64,000 bases of DNA from positions 162,876 to 226,875 of the forward strand of contig MPMG01000005.1 of the NCBI GenBank assembly GCA_002238485.1. Direction: 5' to 3'. Below, in pieces: positions 51,906 through 60,078 of the stretch. This DNA is from Chloroflexi bacterium bin20 (lineage in GTDB: Bacteria; Chloroflexota; Anaerolineae; Aggregatilineales; Phototrophicaceae). Made by a program: the position numbers and the translations under genes. The notes under the pieces are model-generated. The model was not told the DNA's origin. It saw only the letters and a program-made list of their open reading frames with translations, and made no database searches. Each line of letters starts with the position of its first letter. Position 1 is the stretch's first letter.

Positions 51906-53000
51906 TTATATGTTGCCGCGCTCGGTCCCGTCTACGCCGTCTTGATAGAGCGTGGCCAAGACGTTCGTCATCAGGTTGGAAACATAACGCACCGTGCTGA
52001 TTGCGCGACCATAATTGATATGCGTTGGTCCTAGCACGCCAATTGCGCCGCTCATTTTTTCTGGATCGCCATAGCGGCTGAGCACCATGCTCAAGCGGTT
52101 GAGGTCCTGGTATCGGCCATCGCCGGCGATGACAACTCGCACATCGACCGCCTCGCCCTGGTCGTCTCTGGGCAGCCGTTCCAGCAGGTCGTTCAGCAGC
52201 GCATTGAGCACAGTGTGTTCTTCTAAAATGCGGATGGCTTGCTGTGCGCCTTCTTCATCGGCGAAGCTCTCGATGATGCGGCTTAGCCCGTCGCGGTAAA
52301 TGAAACGGGCCTGGTTGTTGTCGGCTGTTTCGATCAACTCCGCCGTCAATTCTGCCACTTCACGGTCGAGCATGGGCAGGTTGATGCTGCGCAAACGAAC
52401 TTGGCGCGCGCCCAAGCCGGCACACAGCTCATTGACGCGCTTGGCGGCTTCGGCGAGCTGCTGCTGGGGGACGGCATCGGCCAGGGTCAGCATGCGCTGG
52501 TGCACGCTGCCGCTTTGCAGCACCAAAACCATCAACGCGAGCCGACCTTGTATCGAAATCAGCTCTACATGCTTGAACGTATTGGTCTGGGCGATGGGTG
52601 GCGTCACGATCGAAGCAGTCTGCACCGAACGCGAAAGCAGCGCTGCAGTGCGCCGCATCCATTGCTCCATACCCACTTGCAAAGTGCCTACCCGCTCGGA
52701 GATGTGGCTTTGTTCGCCACGGGTCAAGCTGTGCGTTTGCAGCAGACGGCGCACGAAATAACGAAAGCCAGCCGCAGTCGGCAGCCTGCCCGCCGATGTA
52801 TGTGGCGCGGCGATGTATCCCAGCTCTTCCAGCTGCGCCATCTCGTTGCGCACCGTCGCCGAGCTGATATTCAGTTGATAATTGTCGACCAGATGCGCCG
52901 AACTGACCGGCTCCGGCTTTTCCGAGTAGGCTTGCACGATGCAGGTCAGGATGAATTCCTGGCGGCTGCTCAGGGCTGGCAAATGATAGTCGTCGGCCAT
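51906..53000 (-). CDS. hrcA: heat-inducible transcription repressor HrcA
   Basis: This 364-aa repressor has an N-terminal winged helix with the family sequence LSSRQEFILTCIVQAYSEKPEPV and SSATVRNEMAQLEELGYIAAPHTSAGR. A GAF-like dimer and inducer domain (NQARFIYRDGLSRIIESFADEE) and the ending IGVLGPTHINYGRAISTVRYVS follow. It normally represses groE and dnaK operons at CIRCE and is recycled by GroEL. No CIRCE sequence could be seen by eye in the flanking intergenic DNA. Confidence 0.94.
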   Translation of the reverse strand: MADDYHLPALSSRQEFILTCIVQAYSEKPEPVSSAHLVDNYQLNISSATVRNEMAQLEELGYIAAPHTSAGRLPTAAGFRYFVRRLLQTHSLTRGEQSHISERVGTLQVGMEQWMRRTAALLSRSVQTASIVTPPIAQTNTFKHVELISIQGRLALMVLVLQSGSVHQRMLTLADAVPQQQLAEAAKRVNELCAGLGARQVRLRSINLPMLDREVAELTAELIETADNNQARFIYRDGLSRIIESFADEEGAQQAIRILEEHTVLNALLNDLLERLPRDDQGEAVDVRVVIAGDGRYQDLNRLSMVLSRYGDPEKMSGAIGVLGPTHINYGRAISTVRYVSNLMTNVLATLYQDGVDGTERGNI

Positions 53001-53031
53001 GGCGTCTCTGCGATTGGAATGGCTTGCAGAG

Positions 53032-53061
53032 ATGCTAGCACGCCTGCTGCTGTTAAGGCAA
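53032..53061 (-). promoter_or_regulatory. promoter of the hrcA operon
   Basis: The minus strand reads TTGCCT, an 18-base spacer and TAGCAT with an extended TGC before it, 32 bases from the hrcA start codon. Confidence 0.45.
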
Positions 53062-53127
53062 TTCTGATGTAAGATGAACCGCCAGCTGCTCGTCTTATGA
53101 GCAGATCGTCAAAGAAAAGGAGACCAC

Positions 53128-53454
53128 ATGAGCAGCCAGACATTTGATGTCAACGAAGCTGAATTTCAAAGCGAGGTCTTGGACAGCGCAACGCCCGTAC
53201 TGGTCGATTTTTGGGCGGAGTGGTGCGGTCCTTGCAAGATGATCGCGCCGATTGTCGATGAAATTGCCAGCGAATACGCCGGCAAACTGCGCGTCGCCAA
53301 AGTCGATGCCGATGCCAACCAAGCTATCATCATGAATTACGGCATCATGGGCATCCCCACGTTGATCCTCTTCAAAGGCGGCCAGCCTGTCGAACGAATC
53401 ACCGGATTCAAACCCAAAGGCAAGATCGTCAGCACCATCGCCGCGCACATCTGA
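53128..53454 (+). CDS. trxA: thioredoxin
   Basis: This 108-aa redox protein has the active site WAEWCGPCKM, the cis-Pro loop GIPTLILFKGGQ and the overall length of Trx1. It reduces disulfides of cytoplasmic proteins. AAAGGAG precedes the ATG, and a CTGCTC/GAGCAG hairpin (53086-53104) lies in its leader. It diverges from hrcA. Confidence 0.95.
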   Translation: MSSQTFDVNEAEFQSEVLDSATPVLVDFWAEWCGPCKMIAPIVDEIASEYAGKLRVAKVDADANQAIIMNYGIMGIPTLILFKGGQPVERITGFKPKGKIVSTIAAHI

Positions 53455-53484
53455 TTCGCTTGGTTCCTCGTCCCCTCGAAATCG

Positions 53485-53509
53485 CCCCTCCCTCATTTTG
53501 GGGGAGGGG
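53485..53509 (+). terminator. hairpin after trxA
   Basis: CCCCTCCC and GGGAGGGG pair perfectly around a nine-base loop (TCATTTTGG), 30 bases after trxA. No T-run follows. Confidence 0.5.
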
Positions 53510-53568
53510 ATTGGTGTGGAGGGAAGCGCCATATCCACCACGAATGCCTCTCCCCGCTCCAGGGAGTC

Positions 53569-53597
53569 TAGACCGAGTGGCTCGGTCCTGCTATCAT
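53569..53597 (+). promoter_or_regulatory. prs promoter with a palindrome between -35 and -10
   Basis: TAGACC (4/6), a 17-base spacer and TATCAT (5/6). The perfect palindrome GACCGAG-TGG-CTCGGTC (53571-53587) overlaps the -35 and fills most of the spacer, the classic place for a repressor. It resembles TetR-type operators. Confidence 0.45.
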
Positions 53598-53646
53598 CAA
53601 AGATACTCACAGTTTCCTTCCTTGCCGCCCAGTTGCCGAAAGCGAC

Positions 53647-54720
53647 ATGATCACGAAAGACCAAAGCAAAGTGCCCGGCGCAAAGTACAATCCGGTCGTA
53701 GCCAGCCGCCTCGATCAGGAAGCGCCCGAACAATCTTCCACCATGCGCTTCGGCTCGATGAAGATCTTTTCTGGCAGCGCTTCGCAAGCCCTGGGCAGCG
53801 AGATCACCGACTATATCTCTCGCGTTTCTGCGTACAATATCAAGCCCGGCGCCTATTATCGCACTGTCTTTTCCAACGAAAATATCTTCATCAAGCTGGA
53901 AGAAAGCGTGCGCGGCAAGGATGTCTACCTCGTGCAGACCATGGCCTCGCCCGTGCACGACAACTTCATGGAAATGCTGATCATGATCGACGCGCTGAAG
54001 CGGGACTCGGCCTGGCGCATCAATCTGGTCGTGCCATATATGAGCTATACGCGCTCGGACAAGAAAGACCAGCCGCGCGTGCCCATCTCGGCTCGGCTCA
54101 TCGCCAATATGATCGAAACAGCCGGCGTCGATCGCTATATGACCATCGACCTGCATTCCGGGCAGATCCAGGGCTTCTTCAACATCCCCGGCGATGCGCT
54201 CACGGCTTTTCATTTATTGAGCGACCACATCATCGCCAGGCTGCGCGTTGGGGAACTCGACGATCTTGTCGTCGTGGCGACAGACTTGGGCTTTGCCAAG
54301 CAAGGCAGGAACTGGGCAGAAACGCTCGGTGTGCCGCTGGCATTTGTAGAGAAGCGCCGCGTCAGCAATGCCGAAAACCCGCGCGCCCTGTCGCTGATCG
54401 GCAGCGTCGAAGGCAAGAATGTGCTGCTGGTCGATGACGAGGTCAATACAGCTGGCAGTGTCGTCAATGCCGTGAATGTGGTCCGCGATTATGGCGCGCG
54501 CGATGTGCTCTTCGCTTTCACGCATCCCTTCTTCTCCGAGCAGGCTTATGAGCGGTTTGCCGACCTCGACCTGCGCGAAATCATTTTTACCAACACTCTC
54601 GCCATTCCCGAATCTCGCAAGCTGCCCAATATGACCGTGCTTTCCATTGCGCCATTGCTGGGCGAGGTCATCTTGCGGGCGCACGAGGGCAGAAGCGTGG
54701 GCGCGCTCTTCAATGAGTGA
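53647..54720 (+). CDS. prs: ribose-phosphate pyrophosphokinase, divergent
   Basis: This 357-aa enzyme makes PRPP from ribose-5-phosphate and ATP. The family layout is clear: MKIFSGSASQALGSEI, SPVHDNFMEMLIMIDALKRDSA, VPYMSYTRSDKKDQPRVPISARL, YMTIDLHSGQIQGFF, and the PRPP loop VLLVDDEVNTAGSV. The loop differs from the usual DDxIDTGGT, and about 37 residues precede the normal start (ATG 53743 is an alternative). These are typical of a divergent bacterial branch and not signs of inactivity in themselves. It overlaps the VTT gene by 8 bases. Confidence 0.85.
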   Translation: MITKDQSKVPGAKYNPVVASRLDQEAPEQSSTMRFGSMKIFSGSASQALGSEITDYISRVSAYNIKPGAYYRTVFSNENIFIKLEESVRGKDVYLVQTMASPVHDNFMEMLIMIDALKRDSAWRINLVVPYMSYTRSDKKDQPRVPISARLIANMIETAGVDRYMTIDLHSGQIQGFFNIPGDALTAFHLLSDHIIARLRVGELDDLVVVATDLGFAKQGRNWAETLGVPLAFVEKRRVSNAENPRALSLIGSVEGKNVLLVDDEVNTAGSVVNAVNVVRDYGARDVLFAFTHPFFSEQAYERFADLDLREIIFTNTLAIPESRKLPNMTVLSIAPLLGEVILRAHEGRSVGALFNE

Positions 54721-55423
54721 AGAAAAACGTTCCATCTACAGCCTATCCGACAATCCGCCCAGCCGACTGTCTGCCACGACGCTGGTTCTGGGCGCGGCGA
54801 TGTACATGGCGCTTTTTGCGCTGCTCTCGTGGATCGTACACATCGTCGGCTTGCAAGAATTGCAGCTGATTGTGGCTGGCGCGGGCATCTGGGGTCCGCT
54901 CTTTTATGTTAGCGTCAAAGCCATGACATTTACTTTTGCGCCGCTTTCCGCTGGGCCCATCCAGTTGGCGGCGGGCTTGCTCTTTGGCATCGAGCTGGGC
55001 ACTTTTTATTCGCTGCTGGGCGAGGTGATCGGCGGCACGATCAATGTCTGGATAGGGCGTCTCTACGGTCGGCCCCTCATCCTGCGTTTCGTCGGCGTGC
55101 AGGGTTTGGAGCGCATTGACAGCTTTTATCATCGCTACCTGAACGACTGGAAGCAGCTGCTCGCCGCGCGCCTGGTGCTTTTCTCCGTCTATGACTTCAT
55201 CAGCTATGCCGTGGGCTTGGGGCGCATACGCCTGCTGGTTTATATTCTGGTTTCCTTCTTCGGGGGCTGGGCGCCGACCTATATCTTTGTCCGCTTCGGC
55301 ACAGAAGTCGCCCAAGATATGCGTGTGCAGCTGGGCATCTATGTTGCGGCAGCGATATTGATCGTCGTCTTCATCCTCTTCCGCCGCCCCATAGAAGGCT
55401 TGCTGGAGCGGTTCAGGAAATAG
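54713..55423 (+). CDS. VTT/TVP38-family membrane protein
   Basis: This 236-aa protein has five to six helices and belongs to the DedA/TVP38/TMEM64 (VTT) superfamily. The re-entrant motif region reads PLSAGPIQLAAGLLFGIELGTFYSLLGEVIGGTINVWIGRLYG, with the conserved Gly-rich and Glu residues. Related proteins move or scramble lipids at the inner membrane. It starts at the ATG at 54713 inside the prs end; the track's 258-aa start is inside prs. Confidence 0.75.
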   Translation: MSEEKRSIYSLSDNPPSRLSATTLVLGAAMYMALFALLSWIVHIVGLQELQLIVAGAGIWGPLFYVSVKAMTFTFAPLSAGPIQLAAGLLFGIELGTFYSLLGEVIGGTINVWIGRLYGRPLILRFVGVQGLERIDSFYHRYLNDWKQLLAARLVLFSVYDFISYAVGLGRIRLLVYILVSFFGGWAPTYIFVRFGTEVAQDMRVQLGIYVAAAILIVVFILFRRPIEGLLERFRK

Positions 55424-55436
55424 GCGCCGCGCCCTG

Positions 55437-55445
55437 TGCTATACT
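55437..55445 (+). promoter_or_regulatory. extended -10 promoter of secA
   Basis: TG-C-TATACT lies 33 bases before the secA ATG; no -35 is seen. Confidence 0.45.
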
Positions 55446-55478
55446 GACGGCAAATAACCGAGGCAAAAGCGACAAGCC

Positions 55479-58286
55479 ATGTTCCGCAAGCTCGTCAAGT
55501 CCATCTTCGGCGACCCTATGCAAAAGGCGCTCGCTAACTACCAAGGCAAAGTCGACCAGATCAACGCGCTGGAGTCGGAATTGCAGCGGCTGGATGACAA
55601 GACGCTCAAAGAAAAGCTGCACAAGCTGAAAACGCAGCGGCAAAACGGCGCTTCTCTGGAAGAAATCTTGCCAGATGTCTTTGCCCTGGTGCGCGAGGCA
55701 TCGGTACGCACGATCGGCTTGCGGCATTATGATGTTCAGCTCATCGGCGGCATCGTCTTGCACGAGGGGCGCATCGCCGAAATGAAGACGGGCGAGGGCA
55801 AAACCCTGGTCGCCACGTTGCCGCTGGTGCTGAATGCGCTGGACGGGCGCGGCGCTCACCTGGTAACGCCCAACGACTACTTGTCCAAGCACGGCTTGCA
55901 GTTCATGGGCCCCATCTATAGCCTGCTCGGTTTGTCGGCTGCGGTCATCCAAAATACCGGCGGGCAGCCCGACAGCGGCTCCTTCCTGTTTGATCTTGAG
56001 TTCATTTCCGACGATGCGCGCTATCAAAACCTGCGTCCTATCAGTCGGCGCGAAGCCTACCAAGCCGATATCCTCTACGGCACAAACAACGAATTCGGCT
56101 TCGACTACCTGCGCGACAACATGGTGCTTTCTCATGAAGGGCTGGTGCAGCGCAACTTGAATTACGCAATCGTTGATGAAGTCGACAACATCCTCATCGA
56201 CGAAGCGCGCACGCCGCTGATCATTTCTGGTCCTTCTGATGAACCATCCGACTTTTATCGCCGTTTTGCTTCTATCGTAAAGCGACTGAAAAAAAGCAGC
56301 GAAGACAGCGTGGATGACGAAGCGCCCGATGGCGATTTTGTACTGGATATCGGCGATCGCATCGTCTATTTGACCGAGCAGGGCGTGGAAAAGGTCGAAA
56401 ATGCCCTGGGCCTTGCGCAGCTCTATCACCCCGACAACGCCGAGATGCTGCCCTATCTGGACAGCTGCCTGCGCGCCCAGACGCTCTTTGAGCGCGACAA
56501 AGAATACATCGTGCAGAATGGCGAAGTCGTTATCGTTGACGACTTTACAGGCAGACTCATGCCGGGCCGACGCTTTTCCGAAGGCTTGCACCAAGCCATC
56601 GAAGCCAAAGAAGGCGTGCAAATCCGCCGTGAGAATATCACCATGGCGACCATCACTTTCCAAAACTTCTTCCGCATGTACAACAAGCTGGCTGGCATGA
56701 CCGGCACAGCGCTCACCGAAGCCGAAGAGTTTGAGAAGACCTACGAACTGGATGTCGTGCCCATTCCCACGCATCGTCCGGTCATCCGCAGCGACGACAA
56801 CGACCTGATCTATGTCAACGAAACATCCAAGTGGAATGCCATTGTCAATGCGATCCAAGAGCATAACCAGCACAAGCAGCCTATCCTGGTCGGCACCGTT
56901 GCGGTCGAAACATCGGAGCGTCTGAGCAAGTATCTGCACAAAGCCAGCATCAAACACGAAGTGCTCAACGCCAAGCAGCACGAAAAAGAAGCCGAGATCA
57001 TCACCCAAGCGGGCCGACCGAGCGCGGTTACCATCGCTACCAACATGGCTGGTCGCGGCGTTGATATCTTGCTGGGCGGCAATCCAGAAGGCCTGGCGCG
57101 CGCCGCACTGCGCCGGCAGGGCATCGACTTGACCGCCGCCAGCGAGAAGCAATGGCAAGAGGCGCTGAAAGAAGCCGAAGCCCAGGTCGAGCGCGACCGT
57201 CAGGTGGTCCTGGAGGCTGGGGGCCTCTTTGTGCTGGGCACAGAACGGCACGATGCGCGCCGCATAGACAACCAGCTGCGCGGACGCTCGGGCAGGCAGG
57301 GAGACCCCGGCGAGTCGCGCTTTTATCTCAGCCTGGATGACGATTTGATGAAGCGCTTCGCCAACGACAATGTCAAACGCCTGATGAAAACCGCCGGCTT
57401 CCCCGAAAACGAAGCCATCCAGCATGGCATGATCAGCAAGTCGATCGAACAGGCGCAGATCCGCGTCGAGGGGCACAACTTCGATATGCGCAAGCGCGTT
57501 GTCGAATACGATGATGTCGTCAACCGCCAGCGCGAAATCATTTATTCGCAGCGCTTGCAGTGGCTGCAAAGAGACGCCGAATCCCTGCACAGCGATTATT
57601 TGGCCATGATTCAGGCGCAGGCCGCCGCCGCCATCGAAGAAGCCTACGCCGCCGACCACAACGGCGATCATCTCGATGCCGGCGCGATGTATCAACAGAT
57701 CGCCAGCGCGGGCTTCCCCCTGCCACAAGATATCAATCCCGAGTCCATAGACGAGCTGGAAGCCGAAGACCTGACCGAGCGCATCAGCCAGCATGTTGCC
57801 GATCTGCTTGATCTAAAGCGGCAGCAGCTGGAAGCGGCGCGCGAAGGACTGATGGAAATCGCCGAACGCCAGACGGTCATTCGCGCCCTGGACCACTACT
57901 GGCAGCGACATTTGACCGACCTGGACATCTTGCGCGAAGGCATCGGCTTGCAAGCGATCGCGCAGAAAGACCCGCTGGTTGAATACCAGCGGCAGGGTTT
58001 CCAGATGTTCCGCGTGGTCGAAGACACGTATCGCAAGGTGGCATCGCGCAATATCTATCTTGTGCAGCCAGCTGTGATGCAGACGCCGCAGCGTCGCCGT
58101 CAAATGCGCGAGCACCATCCAGATGCCGCCTTCAGCCAGGGTGAAAGCCGCAAACAGCAAACCGTGCGCAAAACCAGCCGCCGTCCCGGACCCAACAAAC
58201 CCTGCTGGTGCGGCAGCGGCAAGAAATACAAACACTGCCACCGGCGCGAAGACCAACTTTCGGGCCGCTTCCAACAAGCCGGCTGA
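55479..58286 (+). CDS. secA: preprotein translocase ATPase SecA
   Basis: This 935-aa SecYEG motor has nucleotide-binding folds with MKTGEGKTLVATLPL (Walker A), VDEVDNILIDEARTPLIISG (Walker B) and TNMAGRGVDILLGGNPEG. The preprotein-crosslinking region and the helical wing and scaffold domains are in order. The C-terminus ends with a zinc-binding SEC-C motif (CWCGSGKKYKHCH), needed for SecB or ribosome contact. About 40 extra residues lie around the first nucleotide domain (KRLKKSSEDSVDDEAPDGD). The ribosome site is weak. Confidence 0.96.
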   Translation: MFRKLVKSIFGDPMQKALANYQGKVDQINALESELQRLDDKTLKEKLHKLKTQRQNGASLEEILPDVFALVREASVRTIGLRHYDVQLIGGIVLHEGRIAEMKTGEGKTLVATLPLVLNALDGRGAHLVTPNDYLSKHGLQFMGPIYSLLGLSAAVIQNTGGQPDSGSFLFDLEFISDDARYQNLRPISRREAYQADILYGTNNEFGFDYLRDNMVLSHEGLVQRNLNYAIVDEVDNILIDEARTPLIISGPSDEPSDFYRRFASIVKRLKKSSEDSVDDEAPDGDFVLDIGDRIVYLTEQGVEKVENALGLAQLYHPDNAEMLPYLDSCLRAQTLFERDKEYIVQNGEVVIVDDFTGRLMPGRRFSEGLHQAIEAKEGVQIRRENITMATITFQNFFRMYNKLAGMTGTALTEAEEFEKTYELDVVPIPTHRPVIRSDDNDLIYVNETSKWNAIVNAIQEHNQHKQPILVGTVAVETSERLSKYLHKASIKHEVLNAKQHEKEAEIITQAGRPSAVTIATNMAGRGVDILLGGNPEGLARAALRRQGIDLTAASEKQWQEALKEAEAQVERDRQVVLEAGGLFVLGTERHDARRIDNQLRGRSGRQGDPGESRFYLSLDDDLMKRFANDNVKRLMKTAGFPENEAIQHGMISKSIEQAQIRVEGHNFDMRKRVVEYDDVVNRQREIIYSQRLQWLQRDAESLHSDYLAMIQAQAAAAIEEAYAADHNGDHLDAGAMYQQIASAGFPLPQDINPESIDELEAEDLTERISQHVADLLDLKRQQLEAAREGLMEIAERQTVIRALDHYWQRHLTDLDILREGIGLQAIAQKDPLVEYQRQGFQMFRVVEDTYRKVASRNIYLVQPAVMQTPQRRRQMREHHPDAAFSQGESRKQQTVRKTSRRPGPNKPCWCGSGKKYKHCHRREDQLSGRFQQAG

Positions 58287-58299
58287 GCCTCGCCCAGTC

Positions 58300-59145
58300 A
58301 TGTGGCGCATCGGCGATTTCGAGCTGCATTTGTTCAACGATGCCAGCGCCTGGGTCGATCCCGGCGGCATGTTCGGCCTCGTGCCACGGGCTTTGTGGTC
58401 GCGTTATTATGCGGTCGACCAACGACAGCTTTTGCAAACGGCGAATCACAACCTGCTGATCCGCGCGCGCGGGCGCAACATTCTCGTCGATACGGGCTTT
58501 GGCAATTGCCTGAGCGAAACGCAGCGCAAACGCCGCAGCATCACGCAATTTGATGGCACGCATGCAGGTTTGGCTGCGCTGGGAATCGCGGCCAGCGATA
58601 TCGACCTGGTCGTCAACACGCACTTGCACGATGATCACTGCACGGGCAATTTTCGGCTGGATGCAAATGGCGATCCCCAGCCCGCCTTCCCCAAAGCCCG
58701 TTATGTGGTGCAGCGCCGCGAATATGCCGAGGCCTGCGCGCCCAACGAACGCACGCGCGCCACCTACCTGCCGGCAAATTACCGACCGCTATATGAATCC
58801 GGTCAGCTGCAGTTGCTGGATGGTGATACCGAAGTCTTGCCGGGCATAGACGCGCTGGTGACGCCAGGCCACACGCCGGCGCACATGAGTCTGCGCATTA
58901 GCAGCCAGCATGAGCACGCCGCATTCGTCTGCGATCTGGCTTCGCTGGCCATACACTTTGAAAGGCTGGCTTGGATGAGCGCCTACGATGTCGAGCCACT
59001 GGTAACGCTGGAGACCAAACGTCGCTGGCAGCCCTGGGCCTTGGACAGTAATGCACTGCTCATCTTCCCGCACGATGCCAAGACGCCGGCCGGACGATTA
59101 ATTTTGGGCGAAAAGGGGCGTCCGCGGCTGGTCGCTGTCGACTGA
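58300..59145 (+). CDS. MBL-fold metallohydrolase
   Basis: This 281-aa metallo-beta-lactamase fold protein has the core motif THLHDDHCTGN (HxHxDH), a downstream TPGHTPAHMS loop with the third metal His, and an Asp in FVCDLASLAIHFE. The motif spacing is that of AttM/lactonase-like and hydrolase members. I start at the ATG at 58300, 13 bases after secA; the track's 340-aa frame reads back through the secA end. The substrate is unknown. Confidence 0.8.
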   Translation: MWRIGDFELHLFNDASAWVDPGGMFGLVPRALWSRYYAVDQRQLLQTANHNLLIRARGRNILVDTGFGNCLSETQRKRRSITQFDGTHAGLAALGIAASDIDLVVNTHLHDDHCTGNFRLDANGDPQPAFPKARYVVQRREYAEACAPNERTRATYLPANYRPLYESGQLQLLDGDTEVLPGIDALVTPGHTPAHMSLRISSQHEHAAFVCDLASLAIHFERLAWMSAYDVEPLVTLETKRRWQPWALDSNALLIFPHDAKTPAGRLILGEKGRPRLVAVD

Positions 59146-59161
59146 GGCAATCCGCCGACGG

Positions 59162-59989
59162 TCACTTTGATGATTCTGGCTGACAGTCGGGGCAGAAATG
59201 CGTTCCGCGCTGGGCCACGCGGATCTTGTTGATGTTCCTGCCGCAACGCAGGCAGGGCTGCTCGGCCCGTCCATAGACAAAGAAGTGATTCTGCGAGCTT
59301 CCTTTGTCGCCATCGGGCTTGCGATACCAATTGATGCTGGCGCCTTCGTGCTCAATGCCGGTTTGCAGCGCCTGCCGCAATGTCCCGTGCAAGCGCGCCG
59401 CTTCGTCGTCCGTTAGCGAACCGGCAGGGCGGGCAGGATGGATGCCCGCGCGAAACAGCGCCTCATCGGCATAGATATTGCCAAGTCCCGCCACGAACTC
59501 CTGTTGCAGCAGCCGTGCTTTGATCGCCAGCCGGCGTCCCTGCAATCCCGCGCGAAAACCGGCAATTGTGAAATTGCCCCCGAGCGGCTCGGGACCCAGG
59601 TGGCTAAGCAGCTCCGACACATCGTCTGTCAGGTAGACGCGCCCGAATTTGCGCACATCCGAGAATCGCAGTTGCCAGCCCTGATCCAGATCAAAGCGCA
59701 CATGCACCCACCGGTCTGCTTCGTGCCCTGCATCAGCTGCCGCCACATACAGCCGCCCCGACATCTTCAGATGAATCACCAATGTGTCATGATCCAGATG
59801 GATCAAGATATATTTGCCGCGCCGACCTATGCTTCTCACGACTTGTCCAGCCACTCGCGCCGCAAACTCATCGGGCGCAGGCGAATGAATGGCCCGCTGC
59901 CAATTGTGCCACATGGCTGTTATGCGCCGCCCGACCAGTGGCTCGCGCAAGCCGCGTACAACGGTCTCGACTTCTGGCAGCTCGGGCAT
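59162..59989 (-). CDS. mutM: formamidopyrimidine-DNA glycosylase
   Basis: This 275-aa base-excision repair enzyme removes 8-oxoguanine. It starts with the catalytic PELPEVETVVRGL (the N-terminal Pro is the nucleophile). It has the GRRGKYILIHL Lys region and the YADEALFRAGIHP helix-two-turn-helix, and ends with a zinc finger (CLRCGRNINKIRV...FCPDC). It converges with the MBL gene (16 bases) and diverges from dnaE. Confidence 0.95.
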   Translation of the reverse strand: MPELPEVETVVRGLREPLVGRRITAMWHNWQRAIHSPAPDEFAARVAGQVVRSIGRRGKYILIHLDHDTLVIHLKMSGRLYVAAADAGHEADRWVHVRFDLDQGWQLRFSDVRKFGRVYLTDDVSELLSHLGPEPLGGNFTIAGFRAGLQGRRLAIKARLLQQEFVAGLGNIYADEALFRAGIHPARPAGSLTDDEAARLHGTLRQALQTGIEHEGASINWYRKPDGDKGSSQNHFFVYGRAEQPCLRCGRNINKIRVAQRGTHFCPDCQPESSK

Positions 59990-60018
59990 GAATTCTCGTC
60001 AAAATCGCTGGGCAGTTT

Positions 60019-60027
60019 TGCTATAAT
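60019..60027 (+). promoter_or_regulatory. extended -10 promoter of dnaE
   Basis: TG-C-TATAAT, an ideal extended -10, lies 51 bases before the dnaE ATG in the 89-base divergent gap. Confidence 0.6.
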
Positions 60028-60078
60028 ACGCGCGCGAGACGGCGATTCCTACCCAAGAAAATCCGCAGAAGCGAGCTT

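Noticed and set aside
53001-53127. CIRCE element near GCTAGC upstream of hrcA
   Set aside because: GTGCTAGCA contains a piece of the CIRCE right arm, but there is no N9-spaced partner.
55413-57794. 793-aa ORF antisense to secA
   Set aside because: The same codon-usage shadow; secA motifs run through the whole region on the plus strand.
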